The notes beneath the pieces were generated by a model. It did not search any database. It saw nothing but the letters and a program-made list of their open reading frames with translations, and was not told where the DNA came from. This document shows positions 51,982 to 61,041 of a stretch of 64,000 bases of DNA, one piece after another (within the stretch, counting starts at the first letter, position 1; each line of letters starts with the position of its first letter). The stretch is from an uncultured Acidobacteriota bacterium (GTDB lineage: Bacteria > Acidobacteriota > Terriglobia > Bryobacterales > Bryobacteraceae), in assembly GCA_902826685.1 (NCBI GenBank), contig CADEFT010000013.1:1-64000 (forward strand). The letters are read 5' to 3'. Position numbers and translations under genes: made by a program.

Positions 51982-53898
51982 TCAATTCTTACGATTCGCG
52001 AACGCCGAAAGGGCCAGGGTTGGGAACGAGTTCCGGTAAAGGTGATAGGTCAGGTAAAAGACCCTGGGGAAGCCGGTTCCGGTCGCCAGGTCCTCATCCC
52101 AGGTACCGTCGGCCTTCTGCGTTTCGACCAGATACTCGATTCCGTTGCGCACACTCTGGCTGTGAAGGTCGCCGCTCGCCAGCAGGCCGAGCACGGCCCA
52201 GGCGGTCTGTGACGCCGTGCTCGGGCCCGGCACGAATGTCTTGTCGTCGTAGCTGGCGCAGGTCTCGCCCCATCCGCCATCGGCGTTCTGAACGGAGCGC
52301 AGCCATTCGCCGGCGCGCAGCACGTGGGCTTCGCGATCGCTTTCGCCGGCGGCGCGCAAACCGCGCAAGGCGAGAAACGTTCCGTAGACGTAGTTGACGC
52401 CCCAGCGGCCGTACCAGCTTCCATCCTGTTCCTGCGTGCGAATCAGGTAGTCGATGCCGCGCCGCATGGCGGGATCGCCAGGTTTCACGCCGTGCATCGC
52501 CAGCGCTTCCAGCACGCGCCCGGTGATGTCGGGACAGGTGGGATCGAGCATGGCGTTGTGATCGGCAAACGGCACGTCGGCCAGCGGCTGCCAGTCGTTG
52601 TCGGCGTCAAAAGCCGCCCAGCCGCCGTCCCGCGATTGCATGGCCAGCAGCCACCGCACGGCGCGATCCACGCACTGCTGATAGGCCTGGCCGCTTGAAG
52701 CACGCGTGTGTTTGAGCGCCTTCAGCACCATCGCCGTGTCGTCGATATCGGGATACCATTCGTTGGCGAACTCGAAATACCAGCCGGAAGGCTCCACGTT
52801 GGGCCGCTTCACGCACCAGTCGCCCGGCTGGCGCACTTCCTTGGTCAACAGCCAGTCGCCGGTCTGGCGCAGCGCTTTATCTTCCACCAGGCCCGATTCC
52901 CCGACCGCGAAGGCCGCGATGGCCGTATCCCACACCACCGAAAAGCAGGGCTGGAAGAGAAACCGTTCGCCGTCGTCGACCATCAGATTTTCGAACTGGC
53001 GGCGTGCTTCGACATGATCGGCGTGATCGCGCGGCACGCCCATGCAATCGAGCGCCATGATCAGATACTGCATCGAAGGGTAAATCGCGCCCAGGCCCCC
53101 CGACCGCCGGGTCCGTTCGAGCGCCCAGTCGAGCGCCTTGCGCTTCGCCTTCTCGCGCACGCCTTTTGGCCCGAAGCGCTCCCACCATTTCAGAGCCTTG
53201 TCGACGGCCAGAAACGCCGCGCGCCAGGTGAACCACTCATCGGTGCCGCGCGTGAAACCGAAGCTCACGCCGGGCGCATGCAACTCCTCGAGCGTGAAGC
53301 CCGAAGGCACCGGCCGCATCGGGTTCGAAGAATGCACGATCGACAAGGGAATGACGATCGCCCGAGTCCACGACGACATCTGGTAAATCGTCTTGCCGAA
53401 CAGCATCAGCTCGGGCGGAACCGACGGCACATGCTCGCGCGGGTACAGACCGAACAGGCTCAGGTTCAGCTTGACGTAGCTATTGGCCTTCTGCAGGCCG
53501 CCAAGCTCCAGAATGCGATCGCGCAGCCTCGTCAGGCGGCCGTCCGATGAATCGAGGCCCGCTACCTTCAGCGCGAAGTAGGCCTTCACGCTGGCGCTGA
53601 TCTCGGCCGGTCCCTTGGGGTAGATATTGAATCCGCCGCAAGGAAGCTGGCGCGCCAGAATCGAGGCCACCGCCTTGTCCACCAGCGGCCGCGTGGGCGG
53701 ATTCCAGATGCCGCCTTCGGGTGCGTGCAGCCACAGTTGCAGCCAGATATAGTCCGATTCGAGCGTGGTGTCGGCGGTCAGGTCGGCCCACCAGTAGCCC
53801 TCCCGCGAGCGCATCCGCATCAGCGCCTGAACCGCTTTTCCGGCCGACTGCGCCGATGTAACCTGAAGCTCGTCCGCGATCTGTAGAGTGGGACTCAT
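51982..53898 (-). CDS. shc: Squalene-hopene cyclase
   Basis: From ATG 53898 the protein has 638 residues, the normal length. The catalytic DXDD acid motif is in YPDIDDTAM, and several QW repeats are present (QDGSWYGRWG, NADGGWGE, SRDGGWAAF, KADGTWDE). It cyclises squalene to hopene and diplopterol at the membrane. The ATG overlaps the ispH stop (ATGA); open sequence upstream belongs to the ispH region in another frame. Confidence 0.96.
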   Translation of the reverse strand: MSPTLQIADELQVTSAQSAGKAVQALMRMRSREGYWWADLTADTTLESDYIWLQLWLHAPEGGIWNPPTRPLVDKAVASILARQLPCGGFNIYPKGPAEISASVKAYFALKVAGLDSSDGRLTRLRDRILELGGLQKANSYVKLNLSLFGLYPREHVPSVPPELMLFGKTIYQMSSWTRAIVIPLSIVHSSNPMRPVPSGFTLEELHAPGVSFGFTRGTDEWFTWRAAFLAVDKALKWWERFGPKGVREKAKRKALDWALERTRRSGGLGAIYPSMQYLIMALDCMGVPRDHADHVEARRQFENLMVDDGERFLFQPCFSVVWDTAIAAFAVGESGLVEDKALRQTGDWLLTKEVRQPGDWCVKRPNVEPSGWYFEFANEWYPDIDDTAMVLKALKHTRASSGQAYQQCVDRAVRWLLAMQSRDGGWAAFDADNDWQPLADVPFADHNAMLDPTCPDITGRVLEALAMHGVKPGDPAMRRGIDYLIRTQEQDGSWYGRWGVNYVYGTFLALRGLRAAGESDREAHVLRAGEWLRSVQNADGGWGETCASYDDKTFVPGPSTASQTAWAVLGLLASGDLHSQSVRNGIEYLVETQKADGTWDEDLATGTGFPRVFYLTYHLYRNSFPTLALSAFANRKN

Positions 53899-54890
53899 AC
53901 GGAGATGGTGGTCAACCGGGAGGCATGCGGCGCCAGTTCCGATGGCAGCGAGAACCGCACGTCTTCCTCTCTTACCTCCACTTCTTCTACTGTTTGAAAC
54001 CCATGATGGGTTTTCAAAGAGGCGATCAATTCTTCCACCAGGTTCTCGGGCGCCGACGCTCCGGCCGTCACCGCCACCACGCCGACCTCGGCCAGCCAAT
54101 CCTTCCGGACCTCGCGCGCATCGTCCACCAGGTAAGCGGGGACGCCGGAATTCCGGCTCACCTCTACCAGCCGCCGCGAGTTCGAACTGTTCTGCGACCC
54201 GATCACCAATAACGCCCCGGCCTGCGGAATCACTGCCTTCACCGCCAACTGCCGGTTCTCGGTGGCGTAGCAGATATCCTGCGCCGGGGGTGCCTGAATA
54301 AGCGGAAACCGCTGCTTCAGCCGCGCGATGATGCCTGTAGTCTCGTCCAGGCTCAGCGTCGTCTGCGTCAGGTAGCAGATCTTCGATTCATCGGGAATCT
54401 GGAGATGGTCCACATCCGCTTCGGTTTCCACCAGGATGCTCGATTCCGGCGCCTCCCCCAGCGTTCCAATCACTTCGTCATGATCCTTATGTCCAATCAG
54501 GACGATGGTGTAACCGCTCTTGGCGAACCGCACGGCTTCCAAATGGACCTTCGTCACCAGTGGACACGTGGCGTCGATCACGCGCAGATTCCGCTGCTTG
54601 GCTTCCTGGCGAACGGCGGGCGAAACTCCATGCGCACTGAAGATCACCCGGCTGCCCGACGGTACTTCTTTCAACTCGTCAATGAAGACGGCTCCCAGCG
54701 ACTTTAGTTCCTCAACCACGTACCGGTTGTGTACGATTTCTTTGCGTACGTGAATCGGCGCGCCATACACGTTGAGTGCAATCTTTACAACGTCGATGGC
54801 CCGAACGACCCCAGCGCAAAATCCGCGGGGAGTTAACAGGAGGATCTTCCTGACACCAGCCCCGTTACTGGTTTCCGGAAAGTCATTCAT
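53895..54890 (-). CDS. ispH: 4-hydroxy-3-methylbut-2-enyl diphosphate reductase IspH
   Basis: From ATG 54890 the protein has 331 residues. The three [4Fe-4S] Cys are in RGFCAGV, DATCPLVTKVH and QDICYATENRQ, and the catalytic Glu region is IGHKDHDEVIGTLGE. It makes IPP and DMAPP in the last step of the MEP pathway. It leads the minus-strand hopanoid run, which couples precursor supply to squalene and hopanoid synthesis. It starts 51 bp from the divergent P-type ATPase gene. Confidence 0.96.
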   Translation of the reverse strand: MNDFPETSNGAGVRKILLLTPRGFCAGVVRAIDVVKIALNVYGAPIHVRKEIVHNRYVVEELKSLGAVFIDELKEVPSGSRVIFSAHGVSPAVRQEAKQRNLRVIDATCPLVTKVHLEAVRFAKSGYTIVLIGHKDHDEVIGTLGEAPESSILVETEADVDHLQIPDESKICYLTQTTLSLDETTGIIARLKQRFPLIQAPPAQDICYATENRQLAVKAVIPQAGALLVIGSQNSSNSRRLVEVSRNSGVPAYLVDDAREVRKDWLAEVGVVAVTAGASAPENLVEELIASLKTHHGFQTVEEVEVREEDVRFSLPSELAPHASRLTTISV

Positions 54891-54941
54891 ACAATCCCTA
54901 CAGTATAGCAATGCGTTTTCCGCGGCCTTCGATTCCGGAAT

Positions 54942-57431
54942 ATGAGTAAAATGAGACACGTGAGTCTGGAAATTCCGGCTGGACTTTCCCGGACCGAAGC
55001 GGCCGCCCGGCTCGCCCGCTACGGACCCAATTCGCTGCCCGATAAGCCACCCGAGCCGTTCTGGCGCCGGTTCCTGCGCCAATTCGCAAGCCCCCTCATC
55101 TACATCCTGCTGTTTGCCCTGGCCGTCGACCTCGGCATGTGGATCAAGGAAGGCGCCCATGGGTTCCCAGTCGAAGCCTTCGTGATCGGCACGATTTTGC
55201 TATTGAACGCGGGTCTCGGCGTTTGGCAGGAATCGAAAGCCGAATCGGCTCTGGCCAAGCTGAAATCCCTGGCGACGCCGCAGGCCTGGGTGCTTCGCGA
55301 CGGCGAATGGTCGCAAACTCCGGCCACTGAACTGGTACCCGGCGACGTGGTGCGTCTCGAAGCGGGCGACCGCATCCCGGCCGACGGGGTGGTGCGCGGC
55401 GCGGGCCCATCGGTGGACGAATCGATCCTCACCGGCGAAAGCATGCCTGTCGAAAAGGAGCAGGGCGCCGAAATGTTCAGCGGCACCCTGATCACCCGCG
55501 GCAAGACGTCGATGGAGGTCTCGCGCACCGGGGCCGGCAGCGCCCTGGGCCGCCTGGCCGGAATGCTCGAAGGCGTGGAGCAGGAATCGACGCCGCTCGA
55601 ACGCCGCCTCACCGTCTTCGGCCACCGCATCGCGAAATGGATTCTGGCGCTGACCGTCTTCCTCATCGTCGAAGGCGTCGTCACCGAAGGGGCCGGCCGG
55701 CTGGCGGAAGTCGTGCTGTTCGCCGTAGCCCTGGCCGTGGCCGCCGTTCCCGAAGGCCTCCCCGCCGTCCTCACGCTCACCCTTGCCCTGGGAGTCGAGC
55801 GTATGGCCGCGCGCCGCGCCGTCGTACGCAAACTGGCCGCCGTCGAGGCGCTCGGCTCGGTGACCGTGATTGCCACCGATAAGACCGGCACGCTCACCGA
55901 AAACGCCATGCACGTCCGCCAGGTGGACTCAACCGACGTGCCAGGCGCGCTGCGGGCCATGACGCTCGCCAATGAAGCCGATGGCGGCGCCGGCGATCCC
56001 ATGGATCTGGCGCTGCTCAGCTACGCCCAATCGCAGGGCACGGCGACGGCCGAGCTTCGCGCCGCGCATCCGGTTGTCTCCGGGCGGCCGTTCGATAGCA
56101 ACGATCGCTTCATGCGCGTCACCGTGCGCGGAAGCGGCGGCGAGCGCAGCTATCTCAAAGGCGCGCCTGAAGTGATTCTCGGCCGGTGCCGCCTCGACGA
56201 CGCCGCGCGCGGTGAATTGGCGGCCAGGGCGCTTGAGCACGCCGCCAATGGCTTCCGCGTGCTGGGCCTTGCCGAAGGCGCCGGGGAGACCGAACAGGAT
56301 CTTCAGTTTCAGGGATTGGTCATGTTCTGGGATCCGCCCCGCGCCGAAGTGCCGGGTGCGGTGAAAGCGGCGCGCGCCGCCGGCATTCGCGTCCTGATGA
56401 TCACCGGCGATCATCCGGCCACGGCGGGCGCCATCGCCTCAAGCGTGGGCATCGACTCCTCGAAGGTGATGACCGGCGACGAACTCGACAAGCTGGACGC
56501 CGCCGCCGCCGCCCGGGCCGCCGAGCAGGTCAACGTTTTCGCGCGCGTCCGCCCGGAACACAAGCTGAAACTGGTGGAAGCCCTGCAGGCCAAGGGCGAG
56601 ATCGTCGCCATGACGGGCGACGGCGTAAACGACGCGCCTGCCTTGAAGCGCTCCGACGTGGGCGTGGCGATGGGGCAGCGCGGCTCCGACGTCTCGCGCG
56701 AGGTAGCCGACCTCGTATTGCTCGACGATAACTTCGCCACCATCGTCTCGGCCATCGAAGAGGGGCGCAGCATCTATGAAAACGTCCAGAAGTTCATACG
56801 CTTCCTCTTCTCGACCAATCTTTCCGAAGTGCTGGTGGTGTCGATCGGCATGATGCTGGCGGCGGTGCTCGGGTTGCGCGACGAAGCGGGCAACATCATG
56901 CTGCCGCTCACCGCCGTGCAGATTCTCTGGATCAACCTGGTGACGGACGGGCTGCCGGCGCTTTCCCTGGCGCTTGACCGCAATCCGGGTGCGATGCACG
57001 GGCCGCCCCGTCCTCCTTCCGCCCCTCTGCTCGATGGCCGGTCCATGCGCTTCATTCTGGTCAGCGGTACCATCAAGGGCCTGCTCGCCCTCGCGCTGCT
57101 TGGCCTTGGGCGCTATGGCGATATGAGCATGAGTGCCGCCCAATCGATGGCGTTTCATTTCATGGCCATCGGGCAGTTGCTGTTTGCCTATCCGGCGCGC
57201 CACACCGAATTGATGCCTCTGCCCAATCGCGTGCTGCACCTGGCGGTGGTCTGCGGCATCGTCATTCAACTCGCGGTCGGCATTCTACCCGCCGCCGTCG
57301 GCCTGTTCGGTCTCGCGCCGCTCGCCCCGGTGCAATGGGCGATCGTGTTCGGCGCCGCGTTCGCGGCCTGGGTCCTGGCCGAGGCGCTGAACCGGATGTT
57401 CTGGCATCAGGGGCGAACCAGCCCCTCGTAA
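54942..57431 (+). CDS. P2-type cation-transporting ATPase, Ca2+-ATPase-like
   Basis: The protein has 829 residues. The actuator motif LTGES, the phosphorylated Asp313 in DKTGTLTEN, and the hinge [12 protein letters not shown] are present, with about ten membrane helices. Ion-site features of calcium pumps are visible: [11 protein letters not shown] in helix 4, Asn and Glu in STNLSEV of helix 5, and [10 protein letters not shown] in helix 6. Only one ion site looks complete, as in PMR1-type pumps. Calcium or manganese export is likely. It overlaps the convergent propeller-like gene by 25 bases. Confidence 0.9.
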   Translation: MSKMRHVSLEIPAGLSRTEAAARLARYGPNSLPDKPPEPFWRRFLRQFASPLIYILLFALAVDLGMWIKEGAHGFPVEAFVIGTILLLNAGLGVWQESKAESALAKLKSLATPQAWVLRDGEWSQTPATELVPGDVVRLEAGDRIPADGVVRGAGPSVDESILTGESMPVEKEQGAEMFSGTLITRGKTSMEVSRTGAGSALGRLAGMLEGVEQESTPLERRLTVFGHRIAKWILALTVFLIVEGVVTEGAGRLAEVVLFAVALAVAAVPEGLPAVLTLTLALGVERMAARRAVVRKLAAVEALGSVTVIATDKTGTLTENAMHVRQVDSTDVPGALRAMTLANEADGGAGDPMDLALLSYAQSQGTATAELRAAHPVVSGRPFDSNDRFMRVTVRGSGGERSYLKGAPEVILGRCRLDDAARGELAARALEHAANGFRVLGLAEGAGETEQDLQFQGLVMFWDPPRAEVPGAVKAARAAGIRVLMITGDHPATAGAIASSVGIDSSKVMTGDELDKLDAAAAARAAEQVNVFARVRPEHKLKLVEALQAKGEIVAMTGDGVNDAPALKRSDVGVAMGQRGSDVSREVADLVLLDDNFATIVSAIEEGRSIYENVQKFIRFLFSTNLSEVLVVSIGMMLAAVLGLRDEAGNIMLPLTAVQILWINLVTDGLPALSLALDRNPGAMHGPPRPPSAPLLDGRSMRFILVSGTIKGLLALALLGLGRYGDMSMSAAQSMAFHFMAIGQLLFAYPARHTELMPLPNRVLHLAVVCGIVIQLAVGILPAAVGLFGLAPLAPVQWAIVFGAAFAAWVLAEALNRMFWHQGRTSPS

Positions 57432-58489
57432 ACATTGCCTCGTGCGTCGGAGGCGAGTACCACCCACGGCTCCCCCTCCGGAAGCCGAGCCTTGGCGCCC
57501 GTAACGTCGTTAAGCGGCGTGCCGGCCGTCAGCAACGGCGTGGAGTTCGCATGCGCGATGAAACTGGGCAAGGCCGCCTCCACCCCTCTCCGGTAAATGG
57601 TATGCAGCAGGATGTGCCGCGCGCCGCCCAGCAATACGATCGGGCGGCTGGGCTCCTGCACCGCCGTCCGTAGCGCATATGGCCGGTTGGTCCACCGTCC
57701 GGCGGGCGTGCGAATGCGCAAAACCAATTGCGCCTTCCCAACCGCGTCCACCGAGTTTTTCGTGGCCACGTACAGAGTGCCGTCTTCGCTCACCGCGGCG
57801 CGGATGTGATCGTCGGCGGTTTTGCCGCCCGCGGCAACGATTTCCGGCTCGTTCCATGCCTCGACCGAAGAGCCGCCGCTATGGCGGCGGAAGTAAATCG
57901 CGTCATGAACCTGATCGGACCACAACAGGCCTACTCCGCCAGGCAGCGCGACGATCGCGCAGATATCGTCCGGCGAGGCATTCTGCCGGCTCACTTCGAC
58001 GGCGTTGAACCAATGGGTGGCTTCGAGATCCGTGGAAGCGCGAGCCCACATCTTTTCCCGCCAACCGTAGCCAATCCACCAGCGCGTGCGGTCGCGCGCG
58101 ATGGTAGCCGTTTCAAGGCCCGCATGTTCGAAGACCGAAGCACGCCCGGCCGCGACGTAGCCCGCGGGCCCATTCCATCGCAGCCGCACCACCGCCAGGC
58201 GGCCCGCATCGACGAGCACCGCCGTGGCCGTGTCCTCATCGGCCCACACATCGGCACGGCCCGGCAGTCCGCGCAGCGCCTGATCGAGTGCCGTTTGCCG
58301 CAACCAGCCGCGCGGAGTGCGCTTCCAAATGCCGCTGCCCGATCCATCCGGCAGCCACGCCCACCAGGTGCCGCGTGCGAACCAGAGTTTCGACTGCGGC
58401 TTATCCTGCGTGGGATACTTCGCATCGACCCGGAACACCGGACCGGTCTGGCCGGACGCGGCGGCGAGCAGCAGCAGCAAAGGCAGCAT
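57407..58489 (-). CDS. Secreted protein, possibly a beta-propeller
   Basis: The protein has 360 residues and a signal peptide (about 1-13, ending ASGQ). Trp- and Gly-rich strand repeats such as WWAWLPDGSGSGIWKR, GGVGLLWSDQVHDAIYF and SEDGTLYVATKNS suggest a propeller fold, but sialidase Asp-box motifs are not evident. I do not recognise the family. A 27-codon membrane peptide lies 64 bp upstream on the same strand. Confidence 0.65.
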   Translation of the reverse strand: MLPLLLLLAAASGQTGPVFRVDAKYPTQDKPQSKLWFARGTWWAWLPDGSGSGIWKRTPRGWLRQTALDQALRGLPGRADVWADEDTATAVLVDAGRLAVVRLRWNGPAGYVAAGRASVFEHAGLETATIARDRTRWWIGYGWREKMWARASTDLEATHWFNAVEVSRQNASPDDICAIVALPGGVGLLWSDQVHDAIYFRRHSGGSSVEAWNEPEIVAAGGKTADDHIRAAVSEDGTLYVATKNSVDAVGKAQLVLRIRTPAGRWTNRPYALRTAVQEPSRPIVLLGGARHILLHTIYRRGVEAALPSFIAHANSTPLLTAGTPLNDVTGAKARLPEGEPWVVLASDARGNVYEGLVRP

Positions 58490-58553
58490 TCGAACCTCGA
58501 TGGTACTTCAAGCCGCCGGCCAGAGGATCGAGACTCAACCGTCCTCGCGATCT

Positions 58554-58637
58554 TCATTGCCGTCGATCTTCACGCGCCGTCAGCGCGGCAATCAACAGTC
58601 CCATCAGGGTCACCAGCAGGAACATCGCTAAATTCAT
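58554..58637 (-). CDS. 27-residue membrane peptide
   Basis: A minus-strand frame of 27 codons starts at ATG 58637, with GGGAG at ideal spacing (six bases), and ends at a TGA at 58554-58556. The product is one hydrophobic helix (about 3-20, with LLVTLMGLLIAAL) and a charged tail. It is too short for routine gene calling but has a better ribosome-binding site than many genes here. The role is unknown. Confidence 0.45.
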   Translation of the reverse strand: MNLAMFLLVTLMGLLIAALTAREDRRQ

Positions 58638-58707
58638 GCTCAACTCCCGCTGCCAAGATGCTTGCCGGCGCCAGGGATATTCCCGCCAGGGCGACAATGA
58701 GTGGAAC

Positions 58708-59568
58708 ATGAACGTGCACCTGATCGATGGCACCTACGAGCTATTCCGGCATTTCTTCGCTGTCCCTTCGGGCGCCGATGCGGAAGGCAACGAGATCGGC
58801 GCCGTGCGCGGCGTGCTGATGTCGGTCCTCTCCCTCATCGAAGGCGGAGCGACGCACCTCGGCGTCGCAACCGATCATGTCGTCGAATCGTTCCGCAACG
58901 ATCTCTACGCGGGCTACAAGACCAGCGCGGGCATTCCGCCGGAGTTGCATTCCCAATTCCCGATCCTGGAAGCCGCGCTTGAATCGATGGGCGTGGTGGT
59001 GTGGGCCATGGTGGAGTTCGAAGCCGACGACGCCCTTGCCGCCGCCGCCGCCAAGGCGTCGCAGGATCCGCGCGTCGAACAGGTGTTGGTCTGCACGCCC
59101 GACAAAGACCTGGCGCAGTGCGTTACCGGCAGCCGGGTGGTGCAATTCGACCGCCGCCGCAACATCGTCCGCGACGCGGCGGGCGTGGAAGAGAAGTGGG
59201 GTGTGCGGCCGGAGTCGATTCCCGATTTCCTGGCCCTGGTCGGCGACACCTCCGACGGCTACCCCGGCCTTACCGGATGGGGCGAAAAATCGGCCGCCCT
59301 CGCGCTCGCCCGTTACCTGAAGCTTGAAGGCATCCCGCGCGACTGGCGGCAATGGGATCCGGCAATTCGCGGGGCGAAGCGCCTGGCCGGCGTGCTCTTC
59401 GATTGCTGGGACGAGGCGATGCTTTATCGCACACTGGCCACGCTGCGGCTCGATGTACCCGTCTTCGGCGATGTGGACGAACTGCGATGGCGAGGCCCTC
59501 GCGCGGATTTCGAAGCACTCTGCCGCCGCATGGACGCCGAAGCCCTTTACCGCCGCACGCAGCGCTAA
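58708..59568 (+). CDS. 5'-3' exonuclease/FEN-family nuclease domain protein
   Basis: From ATG 58708 the protein has 286 residues. It matches the stand-alone 5'-3' exonuclease domain: VHLIDGTYELFRHFFAV at the N-terminus, EFEADDALAAAAAKA near 105 and TPDKDLAQCV near 130 for metal-binding Asp residues, and LVGDTSDGYPGLTGWGEKSA near 175, the helix-hairpin-helix region. It lacks any polymerase domain. It probably processes flaps or RNA primers. Open sequence upstream of the ATG is not expected to be coding. Confidence 0.88.
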   Translation: MNVHLIDGTYELFRHFFAVPSGADAEGNEIGAVRGVLMSVLSLIEGGATHLGVATDHVVESFRNDLYAGYKTSAGIPPELHSQFPILEAALESMGVVVWAMVEFEADDALAAAAAKASQDPRVEQVLVCTPDKDLAQCVTGSRVVQFDRRRNIVRDAAGVEEKWGVRPESIPDFLALVGDTSDGYPGLTGWGEKSAALALARYLKLEGIPRDWRQWDPAIRGAKRLAGVLFDCWDEAMLYRTLATLRLDVPVFGDVDELRWRGPRADFEALCRRMDAEALYRRTQR

Positions 59569-59571
59569 GAC

Positions 59572-61005
59572 CTACTTGAGAAACGCCTCGATCTCTTCGA
59601 CCGTCCGCGGCACCTTGGCTGAAAGCCGCTGCAGGCCGTCCTCGGTCAGCAGGAACGAATCTTCCACGCGCACCCCCAGCCCGCGATATTTTTCAAACGC
59701 CGCCTTCACTTTCGTGATCATCTCGAGATTCTCCGCGGTCTTCGGCAGCGCCTCCAGTCCATCCTCGCGGATGTAGATACCCGGCTCGATGACGAAAGCG
59801 TGGCCGGGCGCCAGAGGCACCGCCGGATCGCCCACATCGTGTACGTCGATGCCCAGGTAGTGCACCGAGCCGTGCGTATACCAGGCGCGGTATTGATCGC
59901 CGTTGGCGTCGGTGATCAGGCCCAGCCGCAGCAGGCCTTCCTTGATCACGTCCACGGTCTTGTTGTGCAGATCGCGCGGCAGCGCGCCCGGCTTGGCGAG
60001 CTTCATCGCCTCGGTCTGCGCTTCGAGAACCAGCCGGTACAAATCTTTTTGCCGCTCGCTGAACCGCCCGTTCACTGGATAGGTGCGCGTGATGTCGCCC
60101 GTGTAATAGCGATGGTTGGCGGCGGCGTCCACCAGCATGAGATCGCCCGAATCCATGCGCCGGTTCGATCCGCCGTAGTGCAGGATGGTCGCGTTCGGGC
60201 CGCTGCCGGTGATCGATGGATAGCCCCAGCCGATCGCTCCGGAATCGCGATAGACCTGCTCGATGGCCGCCTTCACCGTGTATTCATGCGCCCCGGGCTT
60301 GGCCGCGCGCATGCCCGCCAGGTGCGCCTTCACCGAGATCTCCACGCTTTCGGTCAATAGCTTTCGCTCGAGCGGCGTCTTCACCTGGCGCAGTGCATGC
60401 ACCAGCGGCGTCGCGTTGCGCACGCTCACTCCGGGAAACCGGTCGCGCAGGGCATTGGCGAACTCGAGCGCCGGGTTCACGGGAGCCGTCACGCGCGACG
60501 GCTGATCGAGCACCACGGCCAGCTTCGCCTCACCCGCCCGCACCGCTTTCAGAAACACGTCGAAATCCGCCGGCCGCGCGTCGCGCCGGTCTTTGCGATA
60601 GGCGTCGCCGGAAAGAATCGTTTCGAGGAAGGGCTCGAAATCCCCGGTCAGGTAAACGGTGGCGATACCGGTGAGCGTCGTGGCTTCCCCGGCCGTGATC
60701 CGGCGCCCGTTGCGATGTTCGAACGCGGAATTCTTTTCCGGCACGAACAGAATCTCCCGCCGTGCCGTATTGCCGGGCATCAGCACCAAAGTGCACCCGG
60801 GCTGCTCAAGTCCCGTGAGGTAGTAAAAGTCGCTGTTCTGGCGATACTCGTATTCGATGTCGTTTGAGTAAATGCGCTCCGGCGCGCCGCGCAGAATCAG
60901 CAGCGATTGCGGACCGAGTTCGCTCATCAGTCTGGAGCGGCGGGCCTGTAAGTCTTGCGAGAGGTCGCTCGCCGAAAGCAGCGCGATTGCGAGAGGCAGC
61001 AGCAT
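59572..61005 (-). CDS. Aminopeptidase P (M24 family Xaa-Pro peptidase)
   Basis: The protein has 477 residues with a possible short signal peptide. Metal ligands of the pita-bread fold are visible: Asp in MLVDAAANHRYYTGDITRTYP (two), His in HGSVHYLGIDVHDVGD, Glu in AFVIEPGIYI and Glu in VRVEDSFLLT. The N-terminal domain includes DFYYLTGLEQPG, typical of PepP. It removes N-terminal residues before Pro. It is divergent from the S9 peptidase gene; both may process proline-containing peptides. Confidence 0.93.
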   Translation of the reverse strand: MLLPLAIALLSASDLSQDLQARRSRLMSELGPQSLLILRGAPERIYSNDIEYEYRQNSDFYYLTGLEQPGCTLVLMPGNTARREILFVPEKNSAFEHRNGRRITAGEATTLTGIATVYLTGDFEPFLETILSGDAYRKDRRDARPADFDVFLKAVRAGEAKLAVVLDQPSRVTAPVNPALEFANALRDRFPGVSVRNATPLVHALRQVKTPLERKLLTESVEISVKAHLAGMRAAKPGAHEYTVKAAIEQVYRDSGAIGWGYPSITGSGPNATILHYGGSNRRMDSGDLMLVDAAANHRYYTGDITRTYPVNGRFSERQKDLYRLVLEAQTEAMKLAKPGALPRDLHNKTVDVIKEGLLRLGLITDANGDQYRAWYTHGSVHYLGIDVHDVGDPAVPLAPGHAFVIEPGIYIREDGLEALPKTAENLEMITKVKAAFEKYRGLGVRVEDSFLLTEDGLQRLSAKVPRTVEEIEAFLK

Positions 61006-61041
61006 CGCTCCATCGTAGCCAATGTGCTAAAAGTGCGAGGT

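Noticed and set aside
50733..52397. A 554-codon plus-strand frame across hpnA, hpnH and shc
   Set aside because: It runs antisense across three confidently identified genes, which is not plausible for a real protein.
54891..54941. Promoter for ispH from a TATACT element
   Set aside because: A TATACT is present on the minus strand, but it lies about 11 bases from the start codon and has no good -35 partner, leaving no room for the ribosome-binding site.
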